Shown here: piece by piece, positions 1-5,891 of the stretch | Position numbering within the stretch: the first letter of the stretch is position 1 | Layout: every line of letters starts with the position of its first letter | Assembly (NCBI GenBank): GCA_947479185.1 | Contig: CANJYY010000141.1 | Location: forward strand, 1-6,903 | DNA: 6,903 nt | Direction of reading: 5' to 3' | Source of the DNA: Caulobacteraceae bacterium | GTDB lineage: Bacteria > Pseudomonadota > Alphaproteobacteria > Caulobacterales > Caulobacteraceae | Notes under the pieces: model-generated | Told to the model about the DNA's origin: nothing | Database searches by the model: none | Seen by the model: only the letters and a program-made list of their open reading frames with translations | Position numbers and translations under genes: made by a program

Positions 1-406
1 CGGCGGCGTCGGCCGTCCGGACGGCATCGACAAGGGCTACTTCGTCAAGCCGACCGTGTTCGCCAACGTCACCAACGACATGACCATCGCCAAGGAAGAG
101 ATCTTCGGCCCGGTCGTCTCGATCATCGGTTACGACAGCGTCGATGAAGCCGTTCGGGTCGGCAACGACACCGAGTACGGCCTCGCGGCCTATGTCTCGG
201 GCACCGACGTGACCCAGCTGCACGCCGTGGCTTCCAAGCTGCGCGCCGGTCAGGTCAGCATCAACGGTGGCGGCGGGGACCTGATGGCTCCCTTCGGCGG
301 CTACAAGATGAGCGGCAACGGCCGCGAGTGGGGCGACTACGGCTTCCACGAGTTCCTCGAAACCAAGGCCATGCTCGGCTTCAACCCGGCGCAAGCCGCG
401 GAGTAG
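1..406 (+). CDS. Aldehyde dehydrogenase, NAD(P)-dependent, C-terminal part (5' end outside window)
   Basis: This is the last 134 codons of an aldehyde dehydrogenase, which oxidises an aldehyde to a carboxylic acid with NAD(P)+ in the cytosol. The reading frame is open from base 2 and ends at TAG 404-406. Visible family marks are the EEIFGPV motif (fragment residues about 32-38), whose Glu contacts the nicotinamide ribose in known structures, then [13 protein letters not shown], and the C-terminal [13 protein letters not shown] block followed by EFLETKAM, typical of the oligomerisation tail. Family members are about 475-500 residues, so the Rossmann domain and catalytic Cys lie upstream and cannot be checked. 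The stop is followed by a hairpin repeat and then a strong terminator, so this is probably the last gene of its transcript. The substrate cannot be told from the fragment. The family call is firm. Confidence 0.95.
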   Translation, partial: GGVGRPDGIDKGYFVKPTVFANVTNDMTIAKEEIFGPVVSIIGYDSVDEAVRVGNDTEYGLAAYVSGTDVTQLHAVASKLRAGQVSINGGGGDLMAPFGGYKMSGNGREWGDYGFHEFLETKAMLGFNPAQAAE

Positions 407-410
407 GGCT

Positions 411-515
411 TGCGTGGTTCGAGACGCTCGCTTGAGGCTCGCTCCTCACCATGACGGGCATAGGTGTTCGTCATCCTGAGGAGCGGACCCTCAGGTCCGC
501 GTCTCGAAGGCCGCA
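411..515. repeat. Paired inverted intergenic repeat, copy A
   Basis: Two related arms, 411-458 and the reverse complement of 468-515, face each other across a 9-base spacer and would fold into a long cruciform or RNA hairpin. By eye the arms agree at roughly three quarters of positions with one gap. Shared boxes are TTCGAGACGC (418-427, and inverted at 499-508), GCTCCTCA (441-448, inverted 477-484) and ATGACG (451-456). The right arm also holds its own perfect 7-bp stem, GCGGACC (483-489) with GGTCCGC (494-500) around a CTCA loop. The same boxes recur at 3803-3935 and 6827-6875, so this is a dispersed family. It sits just after the aldehyde dehydrogenase stop, probably in the 3' untranslated RNA. 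Confidence 0.85.
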
Positions 516-523
516 CTGAGTTC

Positions 524-563
524 AAGAAGGGTCGCCGGATTACTCCGGCGGCCCTTTTTCTTT
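524..563 (+). terminator. Rho-independent terminator after the aldehyde dehydrogenase
   Basis: A 10-bp GC-rich stem, GGGTCGCCGG (529-538) against CCGGCGGCCC (545-554), has one G-U wobble and a 6-nt loop. It is followed directly by TTTTTCTTT (555-563). An A-rich run before the stem (CAAGAA) can partly pair with the U tract. The orientation fits ending the aldehyde dehydrogenase transcript about 120 bp past its stop and insulating the acyl-CoA synthetase gene that starts at 630. Confidence 0.88.
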
Positions 564-613
564 GCGCCCGCCTGTGCATCCTTGTCGCCGCCAGCGTCCG
601 TCAGAGGCGCGGC

Positions 614-622
614 AGGACAGGA
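614..622 (+). promoter_or_regulatory. Ribosome binding site deciding the 630 start
   Basis: AGGACAGGA carries two AGGA cores. The second (619-622) lies 7 nt before ATG 630, which favours that start over the in-frame TTG at 582. The TTG lies only 19 nt past the terminator U tract and would add 16 residues that do not look like the family. Confidence 0.7.
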
Positions 623-629
623 ACCGCGC

Positions 630-2201
630 ATGATCGACCTCACCACCATCCACTCCGTCGCCGACGCGATCCGTGTCCAGGCCCGCCTGCGTCCCGACGC
701 CGAGGCCGTCTGGTTCGAGGGGCGCACGACCACCTTCGGCGACCTCGACCGCGCGTCGAACCAGTGCGCCCAGGCGCTGCTCGCCCAGGGGCTGAAGCCC
801 GGCGACCGGGTCGGGGTGCTGGCCAAGAACATCGACGACTTCTTCGTGCTGTGGTTCGGCTGCATCAAGGCGCGGGTGACGCTGGCGCCGGTCAACTGGC
901 GGCTCGCCCCGCCGGAGATCGCCTTCATCCTCAAGGACGCGCACGCGAAGGTCTTGGTGGTCGGCGAGGACTTCGGCGGCGTGGTCGACATGATCGTCGG
1001 CGACCTGCCCGACATCAAAGGCCTGGTGCAGTTCGAGCCCGGCCACTCCCGCTGGCCGGCGTTCCGCGACTGGATCGGCAGCCATGACGCCAGCGATCCC
1101 CGGCTGGAGGTCCAGCCAGACGACGACGTCATCCAGCTCTACACCTCGGGAACCACTGGCCTGCCCAAGGGCGTGCAACTGACACAGGCCAACTTCCTCA
1201 GCCTGTTCGAACTGGCGCTGGAGGCCGGCTGGGCCCGCTACGAGGCGGAGAAGACCAACCTCGTGGTCATGCCCCTGTTCCATGTGGCCGGCACCAACTG
1301 CGGCCTGCTGGCGCTGCTGCAGGGTGTCCGCAACGTCCTGACCCGCGAGGTCAGCGCCACCGAGATTATCGACCGGCTGCAGGACAAGCAGGTCGCCTAC
1401 GCCTTCCTCGCTCCGACGATCATCAACATGCTGCTGCAGACGCCGGGCGTGGAGCACGCCGACTTCCGCCGGCTGGAGCGCATCTTCTACGGCGCTTCGC
1501 CGATCTCCGAGGCCGTGCTGCGCCAGGCCCAGGAGCGGTTCGGCTGCGACTTCACCCAGCTCTACGGCCTGACCGAGACCATCGGCGCCGCCACCTTCCT
1601 GCCGCCCGAGGACCACGCGCCCGAGCGCGACAAGCTGCGCTCCTGCGGCAAGCCCTGGCCCGGCTTCGAGGTGCGGGTGCTGACCCCGACCGGCGAGCCG
1701 GGCAAGCCGGGCGAGGTCGGCGAGATCCAGATCCGCGCGCGGGGCGTGATGAAGGGCTACTGGAAGCGGCCGGAGGCCACGGCCGACGCGGTCTGCCCGC
1801 AGGGCTGGTTCTCCAGCGGCGACGCCGGCTACTTCGACGATGAGGGCTACCTCTACATCTACGACCGGGTGAAGGACATGATCGTGTCCGGCGGGGAGAA
1901 CGTCTATCCGGCCGAGGTCGAGAACGCCCTGTTCAGCCACCCCGCCGTGGCCGACGCCGCCGTCATCGGCGTGCCGGACGAACGCTGGGGCGAGGCGGTC
2001 AAGGGCATGGTGGTGCTCAAGCCCGGCGCCACCGCGACGCCTGAGGAGATCATCGCCCACACCCGCGGCCAGATCGCCGGCTACAAGGCGCCCAAGACCA
2101 TCGACTTCATCGAGGCCCTGCCGAGGAACCCGTCGGGGAAGGTGCTGCGGCGCGAACTACGCGCGCCGTTCTGGGAAGGGCGGGAGCGGCTGGTGGGGTA
2201 G
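630..2201 (+). CDS. Acyl-CoA synthetase (ANL superfamily, AMP-forming fatty/aryl acid-CoA ligase)
   Basis: A 523-residue cytosolic ligase that activates a carboxylic acid with ATP to an acyl-AMP and then transfers it to CoA. The order of motifs is complete: P-loop TSGTTGLPKG (residues 172-181), YGLTET (312-317) for ATP binding, GWFSSGD (392-398) with the ribose-binding Asp398, hinge and Arg region YDRVKDMIVSGGENVYPAEVE starting at 411, and the C-terminal catalytic Lys504 in NPSGKVLRREL. Length is normal for the medium/long-chain or FadD3/FadD13-like group. The GGENVYPAEVE phrase fits that broad group, but the acyl substrate cannot be read from sequence. ATG 630 was chosen for its AGGA spacing. 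The gene stands alone between the upstream terminator and a convergent toxin-antitoxin module, with no terminator of its own visible before 2201. The enzyme class is firm; the substrate is open. Confidence 0.95.
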   Translation: MIDLTTIHSVADAIRVQARLRPDAEAVWFEGRTTTFGDLDRASNQCAQALLAQGLKPGDRVGVLAKNIDDFFVLWFGCIKARVTLAPVNWRLAPPEIAFILKDAHAKVLVVGEDFGGVVDMIVGDLPDIKGLVQFEPGHSRWPAFRDWIGSHDASDPRLEVQPDDDVIQLYTSGTTGLPKGVQLTQANFLSLFELALEAGWARYEAEKTNLVVMPLFHVAGTNCGLLALLQGVRNVLTREVSATEIIDRLQDKQVAYAFLAPTIINMLLQTPGVEHADFRRLERIFYGASPISEAVLRQAQERFGCDFTQLYGLTETIGAATFLPPEDHAPERDKLRSCGKPWPGFEVRVLTPTGEPGKPGEVGEIQIRARGVMKGYWKRPEATADAVCPQGWFSSGDAGYFDDEGYLYIYDRVKDMIVSGGENVYPAEVENALFSHPAVADAAVIGVPDERWGEAVKGMVVLKPGATATPEEIIAHTRGQIAGYKAPKTIDFIEALPRNPSGKVLRRELRAPFWEGRERLVG

Positions 2202-2204
2202 GCT

Positions 2205-2477
2205 TCATTCCGGCCGTCGCGCGGCGTGTCGGACTTCGAGAATCTCGACCCTGGTCCCCTTCACCCGGTAGCGGATGACATAGGGGCGGACGTGAGTCAG
2301 TTCCCGGCGGTCGCCGCCGACGGGTCGGCCGCGATCGGGCATCAGGTCGAGGGAGGCCGCGGCGTCCCGGAGGTTCAGAAAGACAGCCGCCGCCGCATCC
2401 GGGTTGGCGTCGTAGAGGTAGACGAAGATGGCGTTCAGGTTCGCCAGAGCGCGCCGGCTCCAGGTTACTCGAGCCAC
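2205..2477 (-). CDS. Type II toxin, RelE/ParE family
   Basis: A 90-residue basic protein with the RelE/ParE pattern: a beta strand (VTWSRRAL, residues 4-11), two helices rich in Ala/Leu (about 10-45), PDRGRPVG (47-54), RREL (57-60), then the strand pair YVIRYRV (66-72) and VEILEVRHAARRP (77-89). Known members are mRNA-cleaving (RelE) or gyrase-blocking (ParE) toxins. The gyrase-directed ParE-like group seems closer by wording, but the target is inference. Start is GTG 2477, inside the last codons of the antitoxin gene; no ATG lies upstream in frame before a stop (TGA at 2507-2505). Such overlap implies translational coupling. The gene runs toward the acyl-CoA synthetase, and the two stops are separated by only 3 bp. 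Confidence 0.88.
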   Translation of the reverse strand: MARVTWSRRALANLNAIFVYLYDANPDAAAAVFLNLRDAAASLDLMPDRGRPVGGDRRELTHVRPYVIRYRVKGTRVEILEVRHAARRPE

Positions 2478-2686
2478 GCCTTCGGCATCGGCTGAGGGTT
2501 GCCGTCAATGATCGTCTGCATCCACTTCCTGACCTCCGAATGCGGCACGACCCGTCCCGCGTCCGCATCGGCCTCGGCTTCCAGCAGCGCGGCCTCTTCC
2601 TCGTCCGTCAGGCGCGGCGCGGGCTCGATCTCCACATCGAACAGGGACGGCGTCTCTTCGACGCCAGGTGGCCTTTCATCGCTCAT
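2465..2686 (-). CDS. Antitoxin of the RelE/ParE-type module (family not firmly assigned)
   Basis: A 73-residue, strongly acidic small protein (ATG 2686, TAA at 2467-2465) directly upstream of the toxin gene and overlapping it by 13 bp, the usual antitoxin-first order. The part I can recognise is the helix DADAGRVVPHSEVRKWM (residues 40-56), like the aDi.aGrvv.heeV helix of many antitoxins paired with RelE/ParE toxins, which wraps the toxin. The N-terminal 35 residues are rich in Pro, Glu and Asp (LTDEEEAALLEAEAD from 26) and show no clear ribbon-helix-helix or Phd/YefM DNA-binding fold, so autorepression is uncertain. The SD is weak (only an AGG about 8-10 nt before ATG). The role is inferred mainly from position and the one helix motif. 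Confidence 0.8.
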   Translation of the reverse strand: MSDERPPGVEETPSLFDVEIEPAPRLTDEEEAALLEAEADADAGRVVPHSEVRKWMQTIIDGNPQPMPKAWLE

Positions 2687-2719
2687 GGTCCAAGCCTATC
2701 ACGGCGCGCGGCGGATTAA

Positions 2720-2746
2720 AGAGTAGCAGACACAAATGCGCGGCAA
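2720..2746 (-). promoter_or_regulatory. Possible promoter of the toxin-antitoxin operon
   Basis: On the minus strand TTGCCGC (2746-2740), a 12-nt spacer and GCTACTCT (2727-2720) resemble the Caulobacter housekeeping promoter TTGACGS-N10-14-GCTANAWC, with 6 of 7 matches in the -35 and 4 in the -10. Transcription would start about 28 nt before the antitoxin ATG. GACAC (2729-2733) and GTGTC (2751-2755) form a short dyad over the -35 that could be an operator. Pattern matching by eye only. Confidence 0.4.
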
Positions 2747-2819
2747 GGTAGTGTCCCCTCGACCTGCCCATTGACCCTTGCCTGCCCCGACGTCGTCCGT
2801 GATGGTTTCGAGAAAACAC

Positions 2820-2824
2820 GGGGA
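2820..2824 (+). promoter_or_regulatory. Ribosome binding site deciding the 2831 start
   Basis: GGGGA sits 6 nt before ATG 2831. The alternative in-frame TTG at 2771 has no such site and would add 20 residues outside the alpha/beta-hydrolase fold. Confidence 0.65.
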
Positions 2825-2830
2825 AACGCC

Positions 2831-3796
2831 ATGACGACCTTCACCACCATCCCGACCAACGGGATCAACCTGCGCGCGGTCGTCCAGGGCACGGGGCCGC
2901 TGGTCGTGCTGGTGCATGGCTTTCCGGAGAGCTGGTACAGCTGGCGTCACCAGATCGCGCCGATCGCGGCGGCCGGGTTCACCGTCTGCGCCATCGACGT
3001 GCGTGGCTATGGCGGGTCCGACAAGCCGGGCCGGGTCGAGGATTACAGCCTCGAACAGATCACCGCCGACGTCGCCGGGGTCATCGAGCATCTGTCGCCG
3101 AACGAGAAGGCCGTGCTGATCGGCCACGACTGGGGCGCGCCGATCGTCTGGAACACGGCCCTGACCCGGCCGGACCGGGTGCGGGCGGTGGCCGGGCTGT
3201 CGGTGCCCTGGACCGGCGTGCCGGCGGTGCAGTTCATGGACATCATCAAGGCCGTCTTCACCGACAAGGGCCGGTTCTTCTACCAGGTCTATTTCCAGGA
3301 CGTCGGCCCGGCGGAGGCCGAGTTGGGCAGCGACCCGCGCGCGGCGATCCGCAAGTTCTACTACGCCATCAGCGGCGATGCGCCCGACGGGACCTGGCCG
3401 GTCGACAAGCCGCACGGCGAGGCTCTGCTCGATCGCCTGCCCGATCCCCAGCCGTTCCCGGCCTGGCTGACCAGGGAAGACGAGGACTATTTCACCGCCG
3501 AATTCCACCGGTCGGGCTTCTTCGGGCCACTCAGCCGCTACCGCAACCACGAGCGCGACTTCGCCTGGCTGCAGCAGTTCAAGGACCGCAGGATCGAGCA
3601 GCCGTCGTTCTTCATCGGCGGCGACCGCGACCTGGTGCTGAAGATGATTCCGGGGGTCAATCCGGTCGACGTGATGACGCCGCATCTGCCGGGCCTGCAG
3701 GGCGCCCATGTGCTGCCGGGCGTCGGCCACTGGACCCAGCAGGAGGCGCCGGAAGCGGTGACGGAGCTGCTGGTGGGGTGGCTGAAGGGGCTGTAG
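2831..3796 (+). CDS. Soluble epoxide hydrolase (alpha/beta-hydrolase fold)
   Basis: A 321-residue enzyme that opens epoxides to vicinal diols through a covalent ester with an aspartate. The HGFPESWYSWR block (residues 29-39, HGxP oxyanion motif) and IDVRGYGGSDKP closely resemble the C-terminal domain of mammalian and plant soluble epoxide hydrolases. The nucleophile is Asp100 in GHDWG, where esterases would have Ser. The charge-relay acid is most likely Asp267 in GGDRDLV (Asp265 is the alternative), and the base is His300 in GVGHW. Cap-domain tyrosines that polarise the epoxide are Tyr151 in FYQVYFQ and Tyr237 in SRYRNHERDF, so the active site is complete. A haloalkane dehalogenase is unlikely because both lid tyrosines and HGFPE are present. 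No signal peptide is seen, so it is cytosolic. It is transcribed away from the toxin-antitoxin operon across a 144-bp divergent gap; only a weak TTGACC at 2771 hints at a promoter. A repeat begins 6 bp after the stop. Confidence 0.94.
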   Translation: MTTFTTIPTNGINLRAVVQGTGPLVVLVHGFPESWYSWRHQIAPIAAAGFTVCAIDVRGYGGSDKPGRVEDYSLEQITADVAGVIEHLSPNEKAVLIGHDWGAPIVWNTALTRPDRVRAVAGLSVPWTGVPAVQFMDIIKAVFTDKGRFFYQVYFQDVGPAEAELGSDPRAAIRKFYYAISGDAPDGTWPVDKPHGEALLDRLPDPQPFPAWLTREDEDYFTAEFHRSGFFGPLSRYRNHERDFAWLQQFKDRRIEQPSFFIGGDRDLVLKMIPGVNPVDVMTPHLPGLQGAHVLPGVGHWTQQEAPEAVTELLVGWLKGL

Positions 3797-3802
3797 GCCG
3801 CC

Positions 3803-3935
3803 TGCGTCCTTCGAGCCCCGGATCAAGTCCGGGGTCGCTTGAGGCTCGCTCCTCAGGATGACGAGGAGGATGGCGCTGCAAAACCGTTCGTCATGGTGAG
3901 GAGCGGGGCATCAGCCGAGCGTCTCGAACCACGCA
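3803..3935. repeat. Paired inverted intergenic repeat, copy B (composite)
   Basis: Same family as 411-515. The left arm begins with TGCG (3803) and TTCGAG (3810-3815), and carries GCTCCTCA (3848-3855) and ATGACG (3858-3863). The right arm is inverted: CGTCAT (3889-3894), TGAGGAGC (3897-3904) and GCGTCTCGAA (3919-3928). A 21-base stretch at 3835-3855 is identical to 428-448 in copy A. The left arm is longer than in copy A because a separate palindrome sits in it (3816-3834). It lies between the epoxide hydrolase stop and the possible promoter of the next unit. No U tract follows, so it does not look like an ordinary intrinsic terminator. Confidence 0.82.
3816..3834. repeat. Nested 19-bp palindrome inside repeat copy B
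   Basis: CCCCGGATCAAGTCCGGGG forms a perfect 7-bp stem (3816-3822 with 3828-3834) around a TCAAG loop. Copies A and C lack it at this place: in copy A, TTCGAGACGC runs directly into TCGCTTGAGG, whereas here the palindrome replaces ACGC between TTCGAG and TCGCTTGAGG. I recall similar CCGGATCAAGTCCGG palindromes as widespread in alphaproteobacterial genomes, but could not check this. Confidence 0.7.
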
Positions 3936-3951
3936 ACGCGCCAACACGCGT

Positions 3952-3979
3952 TTGACTCCCCTAGGGTCACGGATAGTCT
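3952..3979 (+). promoter_or_regulatory. Possible promoter of the CoA ligase-esterase unit
   Basis: TTGACT (3952-3957) is followed after 16 nt by TAGTCT (3974-3979). The -35 is good; the -10 is poor against either TATAAT or the Caulobacter GCTANAWC. A perfect 8-bp palindrome CCCTAGGG (3959-3966), containing the rare CTAG, lies in the spacer and could be a protein site. The start would fall about 30 nt before ATG 4018. Weak, by-eye call. Confidence 0.33.
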
Positions 3980-4017
3980 CAAGAGAACAACGATAACAAA
4001 CGCTCCAGGAAACGCCC

Positions 4018-5880
4018 ATGACCCCCGCTGACGGTGCGGCTTCGGCTGCGGTCAAGCCGGCCTTCAAGCCCCTGCCCCAGAAGGGCCCGGACGTCACGGT
4101 CGAGCGCCGCGCCGACGGTTCGATCCTGCTGCGATCGAACCACGCGCCTGGCGAAGGTCCCCGCTCGATCGCCCATCTGATCCGCGACAAGGCGCAGGCC
4201 CATCCCGACCGCCCGTGGATGAAGCAGCGCGAGCCGAACCACGGCCCCTGGCGCCAGGTCACCTACGGCGAGGCCGTGCGCGCCGCCGAGGGCATCGCCC
4301 AGTGGCTGCTCGACCATGGCCTGACCGGCGCCGACAGCGTCATGGTCCTGTCTGCCAACTCCATCGAGCACGCCCTGGTCACCATCGGCTGCTACACCGC
4401 CGGCGTGCCGGTGGCCCCGATCAGCCCGGCCTACAGCCTGATCTCGACCGACCACGCCAAGCTCAAGCACTGCGTGGCCACGGTGAAGCCCAGGGTCATC
4501 TTTGCCCAGTCGGGCGTGATGTTCGAACGGGCCATCGCGACCCTGCGCGCGTACGACCCGACGCTGGTGTTCGTCACCGCCGACGGCGCGGGCGAGGGGG
4601 CCATTCCGCTCTCCGAACTGACGGCCACAGAGCCGACCGCCGCCGTCCACGCGGCCCGCGAAAAGCTCGGCCACGCGACCGTCGCCAAATACCTGTTCAC
4701 CTCCGGCTCGACGGGCATGCCCAAGGGCGTGCCGCAGACCTTCGGCATGATGGCTGCGACGATCGCCGGCGGCGAGGGCCTGCGCTCGGAAGAGGCCGAT
4801 CCCGACGTCGTCCCCCAGAGCCTGGAGTGGATGCCTTGGAGCCACATCAGCGCCGGCAACATCAGCTTCAACGCCGTGCTGTGGGGCGGAGGGACGGTGC
4901 ACCTCGACGAGGGCAAGCCGATCCCGGGCCTGTTCGAGACGACGATCAAGAACCTCTACGAGGTCTCGCCCGTGGTGTTCGGCTCGGCGCCGATCGCCTT
5001 CGGCATGCTGGCCGAGGCGATGGAGCGCGACCCGACGCTTCGGGCGTCCTTCTTCAAGAACCTGCGATACATGGGCTATGGCGGCGCGACCCTGTCGAAC
5101 GACGTCAATGACCGGCTGCAGGCCCTGGCCGTGGCCGAGACGGGTCACCGCATTCCGCTGACGACCATGTACGGCGCGACCGAGACCCAGGGCGTGACGG
5201 TGACCCATTGGGCCACCGAGCAGGTCGGGCTGGTCGGCCTACCGGTGCCCGGAGTGACGATCAAGCTGGTGCCGAACGGGACCAAGCTGGAAGTGCGGGT
5301 CAAGGGCCCGACGGTCACCACCGGCTATCACAACGACCCGGAGAAGACGGCCGCGGCCTTCGACGAGGAAGGCTTCTACAAGCTCGGCGACGCCGCCCGC
5401 TTCGTCGACGACAACGATCCGGCCCAGGGTCTGATGTTCGACGGCCGCGTGACCGAGGACTTCAAGCTCGACAGCGGCACCTGGGTCAGCGTCGGCACCC
5501 TGCGGCCCGATCTGGTCGCGGCCGCCAGCCCGTGGGTCATGGACGCGGTCATTGCCGGGCAGGACAAGCCGTTCATCGGCGCGCTGTTCTGGCCCTCGAT
5601 GGCAGGCATGCAGGCGCTGGCCGCCGATCCGGGCCCGGGCTCGCCGATCGACAAGCTGACGGCGATCCTCAAGGACAAGCTGGCCGCGTTCAACGCCACG
5701 GCCGGCGGCTCGTCGCGCCGCGTCGGCCGCTTCGTCATTCTCACCGAGCCGCCGTCGATCGACGCCGGCGAAATCACCGACAAGGGCTACGTCAACCAGC
5801 GCGCGACGCTCGAACGTCGCGACGCCCTGGTGCAGGGGCTCTACGCCAATCCGCCCGCCGCCGGCGTGGTCACGGTCTAA
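4018..5880 (+). CDS. Feruloyl-CoA synthase-like AMP-forming CoA ligase
   Basis: A 620-residue ANL-superfamily ligase, matching in length and wording the feruloyl-CoA synthase (Fcs) group: VERRADGSILLRS near the N-terminus, SPAYSLIS after the first Rossmann region, P-loop TSGSTGMPKG (228-237), MYGATETQ (384-391), GFYKLGD with ribose-binding Asp458, FDGRVTEDFKL with Arg477, and an unusual C-terminal catalytic Lys589 in GEITDKGYVNQR, where most ligases have NPxGK. Fcs enzymes convert ferulate, coumarate or caffeate plus ATP and CoA to the aryl-CoA that starts CoA-dependent side-chain shortening. No Ech or vanillin dehydrogenase partner is visible here apart from the distant aldehyde dehydrogenase fragment, so the true substrate may be another aryl or branched acid. 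AGGA (4007-4010) lies 7 nt before ATG. The esterase gene follows 11 bp after the stop, so the two are surely co-transcribed. I did not assign the symbol fcs because the substrate is unproven. Confidence 0.9.
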   Translation: MTPADGAASAAVKPAFKPLPQKGPDVTVERRADGSILLRSNHAPGEGPRSIAHLIRDKAQAHPDRPWMKQREPNHGPWRQVTYGEAVRAAEGIAQWLLDHGLTGADSVMVLSANSIEHALVTIGCYTAGVPVAPISPAYSLISTDHAKLKHCVATVKPRVIFAQSGVMFERAIATLRAYDPTLVFVTADGAGEGAIPLSELTATEPTAAVHAAREKLGHATVAKYLFTSGSTGMPKGVPQTFGMMAATIAGGEGLRSEEADPDVVPQSLEWMPWSHISAGNISFNAVLWGGGTVHLDEGKPIPGLFETTIKNLYEVSPVVFGSAPIAFGMLAEAMERDPTLRASFFKNLRYMGYGGATLSNDVNDRLQALAVAETGHRIPLTTMYGATETQGVTVTHWATEQVGLVGLPVPGVTIKLVPNGTKLEVRVKGPTVTTGYHNDPEKTAAAFDEEGFYKLGDAARFVDDNDPAQGLMFDGRVTEDFKLDSGTWVSVGTLRPDLVAAASPWVMDAVIAGQDKPFIGALFWPSMAGMQALAADPGPGSPIDKLTAILKDKLAAFNATAGGSSRRVGRFVILTEPPSIDAGEITDKGYVNQRATLERRDALVQGLYANPPAAGVVTV

Positions 5881-5891
5881 AGGAACGAACG

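Noticed and set aside
540..2060. A 506-codon open frame on the minus strand opposite the acyl-CoA synthetase
   Set aside because: It is a GC-rich antisense shadow: the protein is low-complexity His/Arg/Gly/Ala-rich with no family motifs, while the plus-strand gene has every ANL motif.
2226..2495. An 89-codon plus-strand frame opposite the toxin
   Set aside because: Shadow of the RelE/ParE toxin, which has clear family motifs and an overlapping antitoxin.
2699..3826. A 375-codon minus-strand open frame opposite the epoxide hydrolase
   Set aside because: Same shadow effect; no recognisable domains, and it extends into the repeat and across the hydrolase start region.
3803..3935. Repeat copy B considered as a CRISPR array or as a terminator
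   Set aside because: There are only two inverted arms with no regular direct repeats and spacers, and no U tract after the stems.
3979..5208. A 409-codon minus-strand open frame opposite the feruloyl-CoA synthase-like gene
   Set aside because: Composition typical of antisense GC-rich DNA (His, Arg, Gly, Ala, Val) and no motifs; the plus-strand ligase is complete.
5208..5891. Upstream extension of the esterase frame by 228 codons
   Set aside because: The extension overlaps the ligase in another frame and is Arg/Gly/Asp-rich nonsense. ATG 5892 has an AGGA 7 nt upstream and begins a normal-length esterase.
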